NCBI RefSeq assembly: GCF_016863195.1
Contig: NZ_BOOK01000001.1
Span: 282,696 to 346,695, forward strand
Length of the DNA stretch: 64,000 nucleotides
From: Paraplanobispora takensis
GTDB taxonomy: Bacteria; Actinomycetota; Actinomycetes; Streptosporangiales; Streptosporangiaceae
Reading direction: 5' to 3'
The notes under the pieces are model-generated. The model was not told the origin of the DNA, made no database searches, and worked only from the letters and a program-made list of their open reading frames with translations. Positions within the stretch are counted from its first letter, which is position 1. Each line of letters opens with the position of its first letter. The translations under genes were made by a program, and so were the position numbers. Of this stretch, positions 11,382 to 20,403 are shown one piece after another.

Positions 11382-12791
11382 TCAGGTGACGTGGGTCAGG
11401 GCGTCCCAGACGTTCTCCGCCTCGACGACGTCGAAACCGGGACCGAAGCCCCCGGAGCGGCCGTTGACGGGGACCAGGGAGCCCTCGGCGCGCTGCTTGC
11501 GGTCGTTCTTGCCGATCTCCAGGGAGCCGGTCGGGACCAGGGCGCGGGTGAAGCCCAGGCGCGCCGCCTCGGACAGGCGGCGGCGCACGTCGCGCACCGG
11601 GCGCAGCTCGCCGGCCAGGCCCACCTCGCCCAGGACCACCATGCCGGGCGGCAGGGCGCGGTCGCCGGCCGCGCTGGCCACCGCGAGCATCACCGACAGG
11701 TCGATCGCCGGGTCGCTGAGCTTGATGCCGCCCACGGTCGCGGTGAACACGTCGCAGCCGCCGAGCTTGGCGTTGAGCCGCCGCTCCAGCACGGCCAGCA
11801 CCATCGTCACCCGGTAGGGGTCGAGCCCGGAGGAGGAGCGGCGGGGCTGCTGGGCCTCGGTCCTGGCGACCAGCGCCTGGACCTCGGCGGGCAGCGGGCG
11901 GGTGCCCTCCATGGTGACGGTGACGCACGTGCCGGGGACCGGCTCGGTGCGGTGGGAGACGAACAGGCCGCTGGCGTCGGCGATGCCCTCGATGCCGTCC
12001 TCGTGCAGGTCGAAGCAGCCGACCTCGTCGACGGGGCCGTAGCGGTTCTTGATGGCGCGGACCATGCGGAGCCGGGAGTGGCGGTCGCCCTCGAAGTGGA
12101 GCACCACGTCGACGAGGTGTTCGAGGGTGCGGGGGCCGGCGATCGAGCCCTCCTTGGTGACGTGGCCGACCAGGACCGTGGACATGCCGCGCTCCTTGGC
12201 CATCCGGACCAGGTTGCCGGCGACCTCCCTGACCTGGGTGACGCCGCCGGGGACGCCGGTCGCCTGGGTGGACCCGATGGTCTGCACCGAGTCGACGACG
12301 AGCATGCCGGGCTGGACCTTCTCCACGTGGGTGACCAGCGCGCTCAGGTCGGTCTCCGCCGCGAGGTAGAGGGAGTCGTGGATGGCGCCGATCCGGTCGG
12401 CCCGCAGGCGCACCTGGGCCGCCGACTCCTCGCCGGTCACGTAGAGGACGGTCTGCCCGCGAGCGATCTTGGAGGCGGCCTCCAGCAGGAGCGTGGACTT
12501 GCCGATGCCCGGCTCCCCGGCCAGCAGCACCACCGCGCCGGGCACCAGGCCTCCGCCGAGCACCCGGTCGAGCTCGGGCACCCCGGTGGCGCGCGCGTGC
12601 GCGACCTCGGCCTTGACCTGGCCGATCGGCACGGCCGGGGCCGACACGGCCCCGCCGGTGGCCACGCTCACGCCGACGCGTGCGCCGTCCTCCTCGACCG
12701 TGCCCCAGGCCTGGCACTCACCGCAGCGCCCCACCCACTTGGCCGTCTGCCAACCGCACTCGCCACAGCGATAGCCGACCTTCTTTGCCAT
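11382..12791 (-). CDS. radA: DNA repair protein RadA (Sms)
   Basis: This 469-residue RecA-like helicase acts in recombination and branch migration. It has a zinc finger with Cys at 9, 12, 23 and 26, Walker A GEPGIGKST at 92-100, the family-specific KNRYG motif in the middle, and a C-terminal Lon-protease-like domain (about 300-455). The length is typical. ATG 12791 gives the normal MAKKVGYRCGEC N-terminus. It lies about 140 bases upstream of disA on the same strand and may be cotranscribed with it. Confidence 0.97.
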   Translation of the reverse strand: MAKKVGYRCGECGWQTAKWVGRCGECQAWGTVEEDGARVGVSVATGGAVSAPAVPIGQVKAEVAHARATGVPELDRVLGGGLVPGAVVLLAGEPGIGKSTLLLEAASKIARGQTVLYVTGEESAAQVRLRADRIGAIHDSLYLAAETDLSALVTHVEKVQPGMLVVDSVQTIGSTQATGVPGGVTQVREVAGNLVRMAKERGMSTVLVGHVTKEGSIAGPRTLEHLVDVVLHFEGDRHSRLRMVRAIKNRYGPVDEVGCFDLHEDGIEGIADASGLFVSHRTEPVPGTCVTVTMEGTRPLPAEVQALVARTEAQQPRRSSSGLDPYRVTMVLAVLERRLNAKLGGCDVFTATVGGIKLSDPAIDLSVMLAVASAAGDRALPPGMVVLGEVGLAGELRPVRDVRRRLSEAARLGFTRALVPTGSLEIGKNDRKQRAEGSLVPVNGRSGGFGPGFDVVEAENVWDALTHVT

Positions 12792-12867
12792 GGCCGCACG
12801 CTACCTGCCCACACCGACAACTTTCACCCGGTACGGCGGGGCCGCATCGGGTGGAGGCCCGCACGGA

Positions 12868-13464
12868 TCAGAGGGTGACGGGGGCGTCCGGGCGGGTCAG
12901 CGGGAGGGTGACCGTGGCGCTCAGGACCAGGTCGGCGGTGGCGCGCTGCGGGGTGTAGAGCGCGGTCCCGGAGGTGATCTGCAGGGTCAGGCGGCTGTCC
13001 TTCGCGACCTTCCAGGCGATCGTCTCCAGTTCGCGGGAGACGACGTGGGGCCGCCCGTCCAGCCGGACCGGGATCGGGGTCGCCTGGTTGCCGACGACCA
13101 CGCCGGTGCCCTCGTCCACGATCTGGGCGTACACGAACGTGGTGGCGGGGCTCCCGGCCGCGGTCTCGCCCCTGTAGGCGAGGACGACCCGGGGCGCCCC
13201 GGCCAGCTGGCCCTCGGTGCGCGGGGCCTTGATCCGGATGTTCGCCGCCTTGGCGGCGGTCGGCAGGCCGGAGGTGTCGCCCGGCCGCACCTGGAGCCCG
13301 CCCTTGCCGGACCCGTGCAGCAGGCCCGAGGGGGACAGCGGATAGCGGGAGGCGCCGCGCCACACGCCGGTGTTGTCCACGTACTCGAAGGCGGGCCCGG
13401 TGTCGGTCCGGCGCTCGCCCTTCAGGTGGCGGGAGAACCAGGCGAGGCTGATCCTCTCGAGCGC
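12868..13464 (-). pseudogene. 3' remnant of an X-Pro dipeptidyl-peptidase / CocE-type hydrolase
   Basis: About 200 codons remain. They begin ISLAWFSRHLKG, continue TDTGPAFEYVDNTGVW and end in a beta-rich domain (SRLTLQITSGTALYTP... then LSATVTLPL). This is the pattern of the C-terminal jelly-roll domain of peptidase S15 / CocE enzymes. The entire alpha/beta-hydrolase domain with its catalytic Ser, Asp and His is missing. Upstream of about 13464 the frame turns into the antisense of a TPR gene. No start codon suits the fragment. It is most likely a decayed gene whose 5' part was deleted. Confidence 0.7.
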
Positions 13465-13488
13465 GCCGTCTTCGGCGGCGACGCCGGG

Positions 13489-14145
13489 GCGCTGGAGACC
13501 GCCGGGCGGGAGCTGGACGCGGTCGAGGCGGATCTGGCCCTGGCCCGCGGCCGGATCGTCCATGCGCGATTCCTCGAGGACGGAGAAGAGGACCCGGACG
13601 AACTGGCGTTGTTCCAGCGCGCGGTGGAGCTCTACCGGACGCTGGGGGACACGCGGGGCGAGGCCGAGTCGCTGTTCTGGGCCGGCATCTTCCATCAGGT
13701 GGTCCGGGGCGACGGCGACGTCGCGGTCCCCCTCTTCGACCGGTCGTACGAGCTCGCGACGGAGGCCGGGGACAAGCTGACGATGTCCTACGCGCTCAGG
13801 CACCTGGGTTTCGCGGAGCACACGGCGGGCCGCCCCGACGCGGCGCGGGAGCGGCTGGAGGAGTCGGTACGGCTCCGCCGGGAGATCGGTTTCCTGCCCG
13901 GCGTGGCCGCGAACCTGGTCGGGCTGGCGTACATCTCCGCCGGGTGGGAGCGCCGGGACGAGGCGCTGGCGCTGCTCGACGAGGCGGACGAGATCGCCAG
14001 GAACGGCGGCGCCTGGGGTGTCGTGCGCTGGGTGGGACAGGCGCGCGCGGAAATATGGGCGAGCGCCCGCCCACCCCGGCGGGCGCCCCTCAGATGTGGC
14101 CTTCGAGGTCGGCCAGGAGCATGCGCTTGGGCTTGGCGCCCTTGA
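13489..14145 (+). pseudogene. Beheaded tetratricopeptide-repeat protein gene
   Basis: The open frame encodes ALETAGRELDAVEADLALARGRIVHARFL followed by TPR helices such as ALRHLGFAEHTAGRPDAARERLEESVRLRR (both longer in the DNA; key residues only). I recall a roughly 200-residue actinobacterial TPR family with this start, preceded by Met. Here no start codon stands at the expected place; the sequence upstream is antisense to the hydrolase remnant. After RAEI (about 14055) the frame runs through the trxA terminator into trxA antisense, so the natural stop may also be lost. Some expression from an internal GTG cannot be excluded. Confidence 0.6.
14063..14086 (-). terminator. trxA terminator
   Basis: A 9-bp GC stem (14063-14071 with 14078-14086) follows the trxA stop by three bases on the minus strand. 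Confidence 0.65.
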
Positions 14146-14404
14146 TCTGCCGGACGACCTCGCCGTCCTTGTAGAGGTTCAGCGTCGGCAGGCCGAGGAC
14201 GCCGTACCGGTTGGAGATCTCCGGGTGGTCGTCGGCGTTGAGCTTGGCGATCGTGACGCGGTCGCCGTACTCGGCCTCGATCTCCTCCAGGATCGGAGCG
14301 ATCATCCGGCACGGGCCGCACCACTCCGCCCAGAAGTCCACCAGGACGGGCTTGTCGCTGCGCAGCACCTGCTCGTCGAAGTTCTCGGCGGTCAAAGTGA
14401 TCAT
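14090..14404 (-). CDS. trxA: Thioredoxin
   Basis: The 104-residue protein has the thioredoxin fold and the active site WCGPC (Cys29 and Cys32), plus the cis-Pro loop GLPTL. It reduces disulfides of cytoplasmic proteins using thioredoxin reductase. Its ATG overlaps the stop of the upstream merR-type gene in an ATGA, so the two are translationally coupled. The arrangement suggests control by that regulator and hence redox- or stress-inducible thioredoxin, distinct from the housekeeping trxA usually found near the origin. Confidence 0.95.
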   Translation of the reverse strand: MITLTAENFDEQVLRSDKPVLVDFWAEWCGPCRMIAPILEEIEAEYGDRVTIAKLNADDHPEISNRYGVLGLPTLNLYKDGEVVRQIKGAKPKRMLLADLEGHI

Positions 14405-14820
14405 TGGTCTTCCTGCTCTCTAGGTGACTCGATGGCCGGGGAACCCGCCGCGGGCACCCTCAGCGCGCATCCTGGGCACGCCGAGGCCAGCTGCGCGGCC
14501 ACCTCGGCCCGGCGGGCCAGCAGCGTGCGGAGCTCGTCGTCGATCTGCGCCAGCTTGCGCCGGTAGACCTCCACGGACTCCGGGCAGGAGGCGCCGGACT
14601 CGTGCCCGGACCGCAGGCACGCCACGAAGGGCTTGGCGTCCTCCAGCGTGAACCCCACGGTGAGCAGCGACCGGATCTCGGCGACGAGCCGGAGGTCCTC
14701 CTCGTCGTACTCCCGGTAGCCGTTGGCCGAGCGCCGGGCGGTGATCAGTCCCTGCTGCTCGTAGTAGCGCAACGCTCTGGTGCTGACTCCCGCCCGCCGC
14801 GCGAGCTCCCCGATCCGCAT
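14401..14820 (-). CDS. MerR family transcriptional regulator
   Basis: The 139-residue protein has a MerR winged-helix domain at the N-terminus (MRIGELARRAGVSTRALRYYE) and a helical effector part with the coiled dimerisation helix. Cys occur at about residues 69, 79 and a CPGC near 115-118, possible redox or metal sites. ATG 14820 follows GAGGAGG. The stop overlaps the trxA start. The promoter upstream has the long spacer with a central dyad that MerR proteins untwist, so it probably activates its own operon with trxA. The inducer is unknown. Confidence 0.92.
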   Translation of the reverse strand: MRIGELARRAGVSTRALRYYEQQGLITARRSANGYREYDEEDLRLVAEIRSLLTVGFTLEDAKPFVACLRSGHESGASCPESVEVYRRKLAQIDDELRTLLARRAEVAAQLASACPGCALRVPAAGSPAIESPREQEDQ

Positions 14821-14848
14821 CCGGTCCTCCTCACGCCGTCACCGTAAG

Positions 14849-14868
14849 CCTTGACGCCTACGTCAAGG
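14849..14868 (-). promoter_or_regulatory. MerR-type operator and promoter for merR-trxA
   Basis: A perfect dyad of two 8-base arms, CCTTGACG and CGTCAAGG, is separated by four bases. On the minus strand it sits between TTGACC (-35) and TACGGT (-10), giving a spacer of about 20 bases, the geometry required for MerR-family activation. Confidence 0.75.
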
Positions 14869-15021
14869 TCAAGCCCGGCCCCCGTGTTCCCGCGGCGTCC
14901 CCGCGGCGTCCCCGCGGTGTTCCCGCAAGGGGCGGATGGCCTCATCGCAAGGACGGGAGGAGGGAGGGGGACGTAAGATCGTTCGTTCACCCGCCGTTCA
15001 TCGTCGCTCAGGAGGCCGGAC

Positions 15022-15567
15022 GTGTACCGCGACATCGTCGAGTTCGCCCAGGGGGCCCCGGCGTGGCTGCACGCCCTCGCCGAGACGGGCACCGACGCGG
15101 GCCTGTTCGTCTTCGCGGCGCTGTTCGCGCTGGCCTGGTGGCGGGCGCGCAAGGGGGCGCCGCGTGCCATGGCCCTGGTCCTGCTCGGCCCCATCGCCGT
15201 GGTCGCCGTCTATCTGACCAGCGAGCTCATCAAGATCCTCGTCAGGGAGGAGCGGCCGTGCCGCGGGCTGACGACCACCATCGCGGCCTGCCCGCCGGTG
15301 GGGGACTGGTCCTTCCCCAGCAACCACGCGGTGATCGCGGCGGCCGCGGCCGGCACCCTCGTCCTGGCCTGGCGCGCGCTGGCCGTGTTCGTGCTGCCGC
15401 TGGCCGCGCTGATGGCCTTCTCCCGGGTGTTCGTGGGCGTCCACTATCCGCACGACGTCATCGCGGGGTTCCTGCTGGGGGTGGTCGCGGCGCCGCTGCT
15501 CGTCCTGCTCCTGACGGGGGCGATGACGCCGGTGGTGCGCCGGCTGGGCCTGGTCCGCGCGTCCTGA
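15022..15567 (+). CDS. PAP2-family phosphatase
   Basis: The 181-residue membrane protein has the three acid-phosphatase signatures: KILVREERP (motif 1), FPSNHA (motif 2) and SRVFVGVHYPHD (motif 3, with the catalytic His). About five hydrophobic segments span the membrane. Such proteins are often undecaprenyl-diphosphate phosphatases (BcrC type) that recycle the cell-wall lipid carrier, or lipid phosphatases; which one cannot be told from sequence alone. GTG 15022 follows GGAGG at proper spacing. It diverges from the merR-trxA operon. Confidence 0.92.
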   Translation: MYRDIVEFAQGAPAWLHALAETGTDAGLFVFAALFALAWWRARKGAPRAMALVLLGPIAVVAVYLTSELIKILVREERPCRGLTTTIAACPPVGDWSFPSNHAVIAAAAAGTLVLAWRALAVFVLPLAALMAFSRVFVGVHYPHDVIAGFLLGVVAAPLLVLLLTGAMTPVVRRLGLVRAS

Positions 15568-15599
15568 GAACGGACCGGCCCGATCCGGGGCCGGGCGGC

Positions 15600-16298
15600 T
15601 CAGAACAGCTTCCAGCGCAGGAGGTTGGGGTACGGGAGCTCCAGGCCCGGGGTCTCGGCGATGGCCCGCTCGGCGACCGCGGGGGTGAACTCGATGCGCA
15701 GCACGGCTTCGAGGTCGGCCCGGCGTTCGAAGGACATGCGCAGGTCGAGGCGCTGGACGGCCCATCCCTGGCGGGCCCAGAAGGCCTCCACGGACTTGGC
15801 CGAGTAGGCGGGAACGGACTGGCTGAACCACCGGCCGAAGGCGCCGCGGGCCGGGTCGATGTCGATGACGAAGGCCGCGCCGCCGTGCCGTACCACCCGG
15901 GAGAGCTCGGCCAGCCCCGGCTCGCAGCCGGGCCCGAAGAAGTAGGCCCAGCGGGCCACGGCGACGTCCACCGAGGCGTCGGGCACCGGTACGGCCTGCG
16001 CGGTGCCGGTGCGCACCTCGACGTTGGGCAGGGCCCGGCAACGGCGCGCGGCCAGCTCCACGAGGTCGGCGTGCGGCTCGACGCCGATCACCCGCGCGGC
16101 CGTCGCGGACATGGCGGGCAGGTGATAGCCGGTGCCGCAGCCGATGTCGAGGACGGTCGCGCCGCTCCAGGGGCGGATGGCGGCCATCGCGGCGTCGGCG
16201 CGGCCCTCGGGGTCGACCGCCCGGTTCTCCAGCTCGTAGATGTGAGGGGTGTTCCAGATGTTGGGGCTGGGAATGGCCCCCTTCATGAACCGCGGCAT
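15600..16298 (-). CDS. Class I SAM-dependent methyltransferase
   Basis: The 232-residue protein has the SAM-binding motif VLDIGCGTGYHLP (about residues 50-62), the acidic end of strand 2 (VIGVEPHADL), and motif IV around DASVDVAVARWAYFFGPG. ATG 16298 is preferred because it yields MPRFMKGAIPSPNIWN, a conserved-looking start; in-frame codons upstream look noncoding. The substrate is unknown. It converges with the PAP2 gene and diverges from the isomerase gene at 16469. Confidence 0.88.
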   Translation of the reverse strand: MPRFMKGAIPSPNIWNTPHIYELENRAVDPEGRADAAMAAIRPWSGATVLDIGCGTGYHLPAMSATAARVIGVEPHADLVELAARRCRALPNVEVRTGTAQAVPVPDASVDVAVARWAYFFGPGCEPGLAELSRVVRHGGAAFVIDIDPARGAFGRWFSQSVPAYSAKSVEAFWARQGWAVQRLDLRMSFERRADLEAVLRIEFTPAVAERAIAETPGLELPYPNLLRWKLF

Positions 16299-16468
16299 CC
16301 CTTCACCGTAGCCAGGGGGAGCGTGTGATCCTGCTCGCACGGGGGTGCCCGGAGGCCATTGCCCCCCGGGCGCGCTTAGTCTGACATTGTGAGGGAGCGA
16401 AGCGGGGGAACCGGCAGGCACACAGACGTCCGCGATGGTGAACTCCGACGTGATTGCGAGGAACTCCG

Positions 16469-17281
16469 ATGAGTGTCATCCGGGTGCCCAGTGCGAAGAT
16501 CGCGCTGTCCACGGCGTCGGTCTACCCGGAACGGACCCCGGACGCCTTCGAGCTGGCGGCGCGCCTGGGATACGACGGCGTGGAGATCATGGTGGGCGCC
16601 GACCCGATCAGCCAGGACATCGACGTGATCGAGCGGCTGTCGGACCACTACCAGCTGCCGGTCCTGGCCATCCACGCCCCCTGTCTGCTGGTCACCCAGC
16701 GGGTGTGGGGCAAGGACCCCTGGGCCAAGCTGCGGCGCGCGCAGAGCGCCGCCGAGCGGCTCGGGGCCAAGACGGTCGTGGTGCACCCGCCGTTCCGCTG
16801 GCAGCGCGACTACGCGCGTGACTTCGAGACCGGCCTGGCCCGGATGCGCGACGAGACCGACGTGATCTTCGCGGTGGAGAACATGTTCCCGCTGAAGGCC
16901 AGGGGCAACAACGTCGTGCCGTACTCCCCGGACTGGAACCCGATCGAGTACGACTTCCCGCAGGTCACCCTGGACCTGTCGCACACGGCGGTGTCGGGCT
17001 CCGACGCGTGGGAGATGTTCAACAAGCTCGGCGACCGGCTGGCCCACCTGCACCTGGCCGACGGCGTCGGGATCCCCAACCGGGACGAGCACCTGGTCCC
17101 CGGGCGGGGCAACCAGCCCTGCGCGCCGATCCTGGAGCGCCTGGCGGGCAACGGCTTCGACGGCCTGGTCGTGCTGGAGATCAACACGCGCAAGGCGGCC
17201 AGCCGCACCGAGCGCATCGACGACCTGGCCGAGGCGCTGGCCTTCGCCCGCCTGCACCTCGCGGCCTCGGCCAACGCGTGA
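16469..17281 (+). CDS. Sugar phosphate isomerase/epimerase family TIM-barrel protein
   Basis: The 270-residue product matches the AP-endonuclease-2 / xylose-isomerase-like barrel: [35 protein letters not shown] (metal-binding Glu), [18 protein letters not shown] and VLEINTR. Metal-binding Glu, Asp and His are present, so it is probably an active isomerase, epimerase or lyase, with unknown substrate. ATG 16469 follows GAGGAAC. The last bases overlap the GTG of the TetR gene (GTGA), so the pair is translationally coupled. Confidence 0.88.
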   Translation: MSVIRVPSAKIALSTASVYPERTPDAFELAARLGYDGVEIMVGADPISQDIDVIERLSDHYQLPVLAIHAPCLLVTQRVWGKDPWAKLRRAQSAAERLGAKTVVVHPPFRWQRDYARDFETGLARMRDETDVIFAVENMFPLKARGNNVVPYSPDWNPIEYDFPQVTLDLSHTAVSGSDAWEMFNKLGDRLAHLHLADGVGIPNRDEHLVPGRGNQPCAPILERLAGNGFDGLVVLEINTRKAASRTERIDDLAEALAFARLHLAASANA

Positions 17282-17868
17282 CCACGACGGGCAGGCGGCG
17301 TCCTGGGCGCCGGCCGGGGTCGGCGGACACCCGGGGCGAGATCCTCGCTGCGGCCCGGAAGATCTTCGCGGAGAAGGGGTACGACAAGGCCACCATCCGG
17401 GGCATCGCCCGGGAGGCGGGGGTGGATCCGGCGCTGGTGCACCACTACTTCACCAGCAAGGAGGGCACCTTCGTCGCGGCGATGGAGCTGCCGGTCAACC
17501 CGGAGGAGGTCGTCCGGCTGCTGCTGAGCGGGCCGCGCGAGGAGATGGGCGAGCGCCTGGTCCGCTTCATCCTGACGATCGTCTCGGACGCGCAGGCCCG
17601 CCAGCCCGTGCTGGCGCTCATGCGCACCGCGATGACCAACGAGCAGGTCGTCGGAATGATCCGGGAGTTCATGATCCAGGCGCTGCTGCTGCGGGTGGCC
17701 GAGTCGCTGAAGATCCCGCCCATCCGGATGGAGGCGGCGTTCGCCCAGATGTTCGGCGTGGTCCTGGTGAGGTATGTCATACAGCTCGAACCGCTGGCCT
17801 CGGCCGACGCCGAGGAACTGATCGAGTTGCTCGCGCCCACGATCCAGCGCTACATCGACGGGTCCTGA
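17278..17868 (+). CDS. TetR family transcriptional regulator
   Basis: The 196-residue protein has a TetR N-terminal DNA-binding domain (about 20-65; [19 protein letters not shown], then a helix-turn-helix ending VHHYF). The ligand-binding part contains [18 protein letters not shown], typical of one actinobacterial TetR subfamily. GTG 17278 overlaps the upstream stop. A 16-base operator-like dyad lies 170 bases downstream, ahead of the EtfD-like gene, making this protein one candidate to bind it. Confidence 0.93.
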   Translation: MTTTGRRRPGRRPGSADTRGEILAAARKIFAEKGYDKATIRGIAREAGVDPALVHHYFTSKEGTFVAAMELPVNPEEVVRLLLSGPREEMGERLVRFILTIVSDAQARQPVLALMRTAMTNEQVVGMIREFMIQALLLRVAESLKIPPIRMEAAFAQMFGVVLVRYVIQLEPLASADAEELIELLAPTIQRYIDGS

Positions 17869-18036
17869 GCTGCGCGTTCCCGGCCGCCGCCCGGCTCGGG
17901 GGGAGATCGCGGGAGAATCCAAGGGGAAATCGTACGGCGGGCGCGCGGCGGTTCTACGTGTCTAGAGCATTGTTCCGGAGTATGAATTGACCATAAGGTG
18001 ACCACGGTTACCACGGGTCCCCTCCCGGATATAAGT

Positions 18037-18052
18037 TACCGACCGGTAGGAT
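18037..18052. promoter_or_regulatory. TetR-type operator, site A
   Basis: TACCGACCGGTAGGAT matches the consensus TACCGACCGGTCGGTA at 13 of 16 positions. It lies about 75 bases upstream of the EtfD-like gene. Related sites occur at 46282 and 48336. Confidence 0.6.
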
Positions 18053-18126
18053 CCGGGGCGACCCTTTGTCACCGTGGATGACCGGCGGTCGTACGCTGGC
18101 AGCCAACGCCGTCTGTGGGAGGACCC

Positions 18127-20244
18127 GTGCTCTGGGTAGCCATCATCGGGCTCGTCATGACAGTGGCCGCGGTCGCGCTCACCGCGCGCCGCGTCCTGTT
18201 CCTGTACAAGCTCGCCACCATCGGCCCGCCCGCCCCCGAGCGGATCGAGTACGCCAAGAACAACGTGGGCGCCGAGGTCAAGGCCCAGCTGGTCGAGGTC
18301 TTCGGGCAGAGGAAACTGCTGAAGTGGACGCCCTCCGGCGTCGCGCATTTCTTCGTCATGTGGGCGTTCTTCATCCTGCTGACCGTCTACATCGAGGCGT
18401 ACGGCGCGATCATCCAGGGTGCCGTCACGGGTGAGGCGGACTTCCACATCCCGCTCATCGGCACCTGGCCGGTCCTCGGCTTCCTGCAGGACTTCATCGC
18501 CGTCGCCTGTCTCCTGGGCCTGATCGCCTTCGCGGTCATCCGGATCAAGAACTCCCCGAAGAAGCTGGGCCGCGGCTCCCGGTTCTCGGGCTCGCACCTG
18601 GGCGGCGCCTGGCTCGTCCTGTTCATGATCTTCAACATCATCTGGACGCTGTTCCTGGCCCGCGGCGCCGCCGTCAACACCGGCAACTTCCCCTACGAGT
18701 CCGGGGCGTTCGCCTCCGAGGCGGTCGCGAGCATCCTGCCGGCCAGCGAGCTGCTGGAGGAGATCGCCCTCCTGCTGCACATCGGCTTCATGCTGGTGTT
18801 CCTGGTCATCGTGGTGAACTCCAAGCACCTGCACATCTTCACCGCGCCGCTGAACGTGCTCTTCTCCCGCCGCCCCGACGGCCTGGGCCCGGCGCCGGAG
18901 ATGCGCGTCGACGGCAAGCCGGTCGACTTCGAGGACGAGGACCTCGACCCCGAGCGGCTCGGGCGCGGCAAGATCGCGGACACCACCTGGAAGGGCTTCC
19001 TCGACTTCTACACCTGCACCGAGTGCGGCCGCTGCCAGTCGCAGTGCCCGGCGTGGAACACCGACAAGCCGCTCTCGCCGAAGATGCTCATCCTCGACCA
19101 GCGCGACCACGCCTTCGCGGTGGCGCCGTACCTCATGGCGACCGAGGAGCAGCGCGCGCACGCCGGCCAGGACGTGCTGGCCCTGCTGGAGAAGCCGCTG
19201 GTCGGCGAGGACGGCGTCATCCACCCCGACGTGCTGTGGTCCTGCACCAACTGCGGCGCCTGCGTCGAGCAGTGCCCGGTGGACATCGAGCACATCGACC
19301 ACATCCTCGACATGCGCCGCTACCAGGTGATGGTGGAGTCCAACTTCCCCACCGAGGCCGGCGTCATGGTCAAGAACCTGGAGAACAAGGGCAACCCGTG
19401 GGGGATGTCCGAAATGAAGCGGGCCGACTGGATCGAGGAGCTCGACTTCGAGGTCCAGCTCATCGACGAGAAGATGCCCGAGGACACCGAGTACCTCTTC
19501 TGGGTCGGCTGCGCCGGCGCCCTCGAAGACCGGGCCAAGAAGACCACCAAGGCCGTCGCCGAGCTGCTGCACATCGCGGGCGTGAAGTTCGCGGTGCTCG
19601 GCCCGATGGAGGCCTGCACCGGTGACCCGGCCCGCCGCCTGGGCATGGAGTTCCTGTTCAACATGCTGGCCCAGCAGAACATCGAGACGCTGAACGAGGC
19701 CGGGGTCAAGAAGATCGTCGCGACCTGCCCGCACTGCTTCAACACCCTCGCCAACGAGTACCCGCAGCTCGGCGGGACCTACGAGGTCGTCCACCACACC
19801 CAGCTGCTGGCAAAGCTGGTCGACGAGGGCAAGCTGGTCCCGGTCGCCCCGATCGAGGAGAAGATCACCTACCACGACCCGTGCTTCCTGGGCCGTCACA
19901 ACAAGGTCTACTCCCAGCCCCGCGACATCATGTCCAAGGTGCCGGGCGTGCAGACCCAGGAGATGCACCGCCACAAGGACCGCGGCTTCTGCTGCGGCGC
20001 CGGCGGCGCGCGGATGTGGATGGAGGAGCGGATCGGCAAGCGCATCAACACCGAGCGCGTGGACGAGGCGCTGACCACCGACCCCGACACCATCTCCACC
20101 GCCTGCCCGTTCTGCCTGGTCATGCTGGGCGACTCGATCAACGAGAAGAAGAACTCGGGCGAGGCCAAGGAGACGCTGGAGGTCGTGGACGTCTCCCAGC
20201 TGCTGATCAAGTCCGTCAAGGGCGAGCCCGCCCCCACCTCCTGA
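18127..20244 (+). CDS. etfD: Membrane (Fe-S)-binding oxidoreductase, EtfD-like
   Basis: The 705-residue protein has an N-terminal membrane part of about six spans (residues 1-240), then two 4Fe-4S motifs (CTECGRCQSQCP from residue 297, CTNCGACVEQCP from 373), and two CCG domains with GCAGALEDRAKK, CPHCFNTL, HDPCFLGRH, FCCGAGGARMW and CPFC. This is the architecture of the mycobacterial Rv0338c/EtfD, which passes electrons from ETF, and so from acyl-CoA dehydrogenases, to menaquinone. GTG 18127 follows GGGAGGA. A TetR-type operator lies upstream and a terminator downstream. Confidence 0.88.
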   Translation: MLWVAIIGLVMTVAAVALTARRVLFLYKLATIGPPAPERIEYAKNNVGAEVKAQLVEVFGQRKLLKWTPSGVAHFFVMWAFFILLTVYIEAYGAIIQGAVTGEADFHIPLIGTWPVLGFLQDFIAVACLLGLIAFAVIRIKNSPKKLGRGSRFSGSHLGGAWLVLFMIFNIIWTLFLARGAAVNTGNFPYESGAFASEAVASILPASELLEEIALLLHIGFMLVFLVIVVNSKHLHIFTAPLNVLFSRRPDGLGPAPEMRVDGKPVDFEDEDLDPERLGRGKIADTTWKGFLDFYTCTECGRCQSQCPAWNTDKPLSPKMLILDQRDHAFAVAPYLMATEEQRAHAGQDVLALLEKPLVGEDGVIHPDVLWSCTNCGACVEQCPVDIEHIDHILDMRRYQVMVESNFPTEAGVMVKNLENKGNPWGMSEMKRADWIEELDFEVQLIDEKMPEDTEYLFWVGCAGALEDRAKKTTKAVAELLHIAGVKFAVLGPMEACTGDPARRLGMEFLFNMLAQQNIETLNEAGVKKIVATCPHCFNTLANEYPQLGGTYEVVHHTQLLAKLVDEGKLVPVAPIEEKITYHDPCFLGRHNKVYSQPRDIMSKVPGVQTQEMHRHKDRGFCCGAGGARMWMEERIGKRINTERVDEALTTDPDTISTACPFCLVMLGDSINEKKNSGEAKETLEVVDVSQLLIKSVKGEPAPTS

Positions 20245-20256
20245 TCCGATCCGCCG

Positions 20257-20286
20257 GGTACGGCCCGCCGTTCTGCGGGCCGTACC
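20257..20286 (+). terminator. Terminator after EtfD-like gene
   Basis: A perfect 12-bp stem GGTACGGCCCGC (20257-20268 with 20275-20286) has a 6-base loop, 13 bases after the stop codon. Confidence 0.8.
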
Positions 20287-20403
20287 TGACTTCAGTCAAG
20301 TCTTATCGAAAAGGACACCAGGTCCGAAACTCTTCCTTCTGATTACGGAAAAATCACGGTAACCTCAACGTCGCATAGCTCATTCGACGGGGAGGGGCTG
20401 GCG

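Noticed and set aside
9862..11817. A 651-residue plus-strand open frame across the inverted repeat, disA and radA
   Set aside because: Runs antisense to two well-supported genes and begins in the palindrome.
14063..14145. Functional C-terminus of the TPR protein
   Set aside because: After RAEI the frame reads through the trxA terminator and into antisense trxA, so this part is not family sequence.
17962..19974. A 670-residue minus-strand open frame opposite the EtfD-like gene
   Set aside because: Shadow frame; the plus-strand product has clear Fe-S motifs and a ribosome site.
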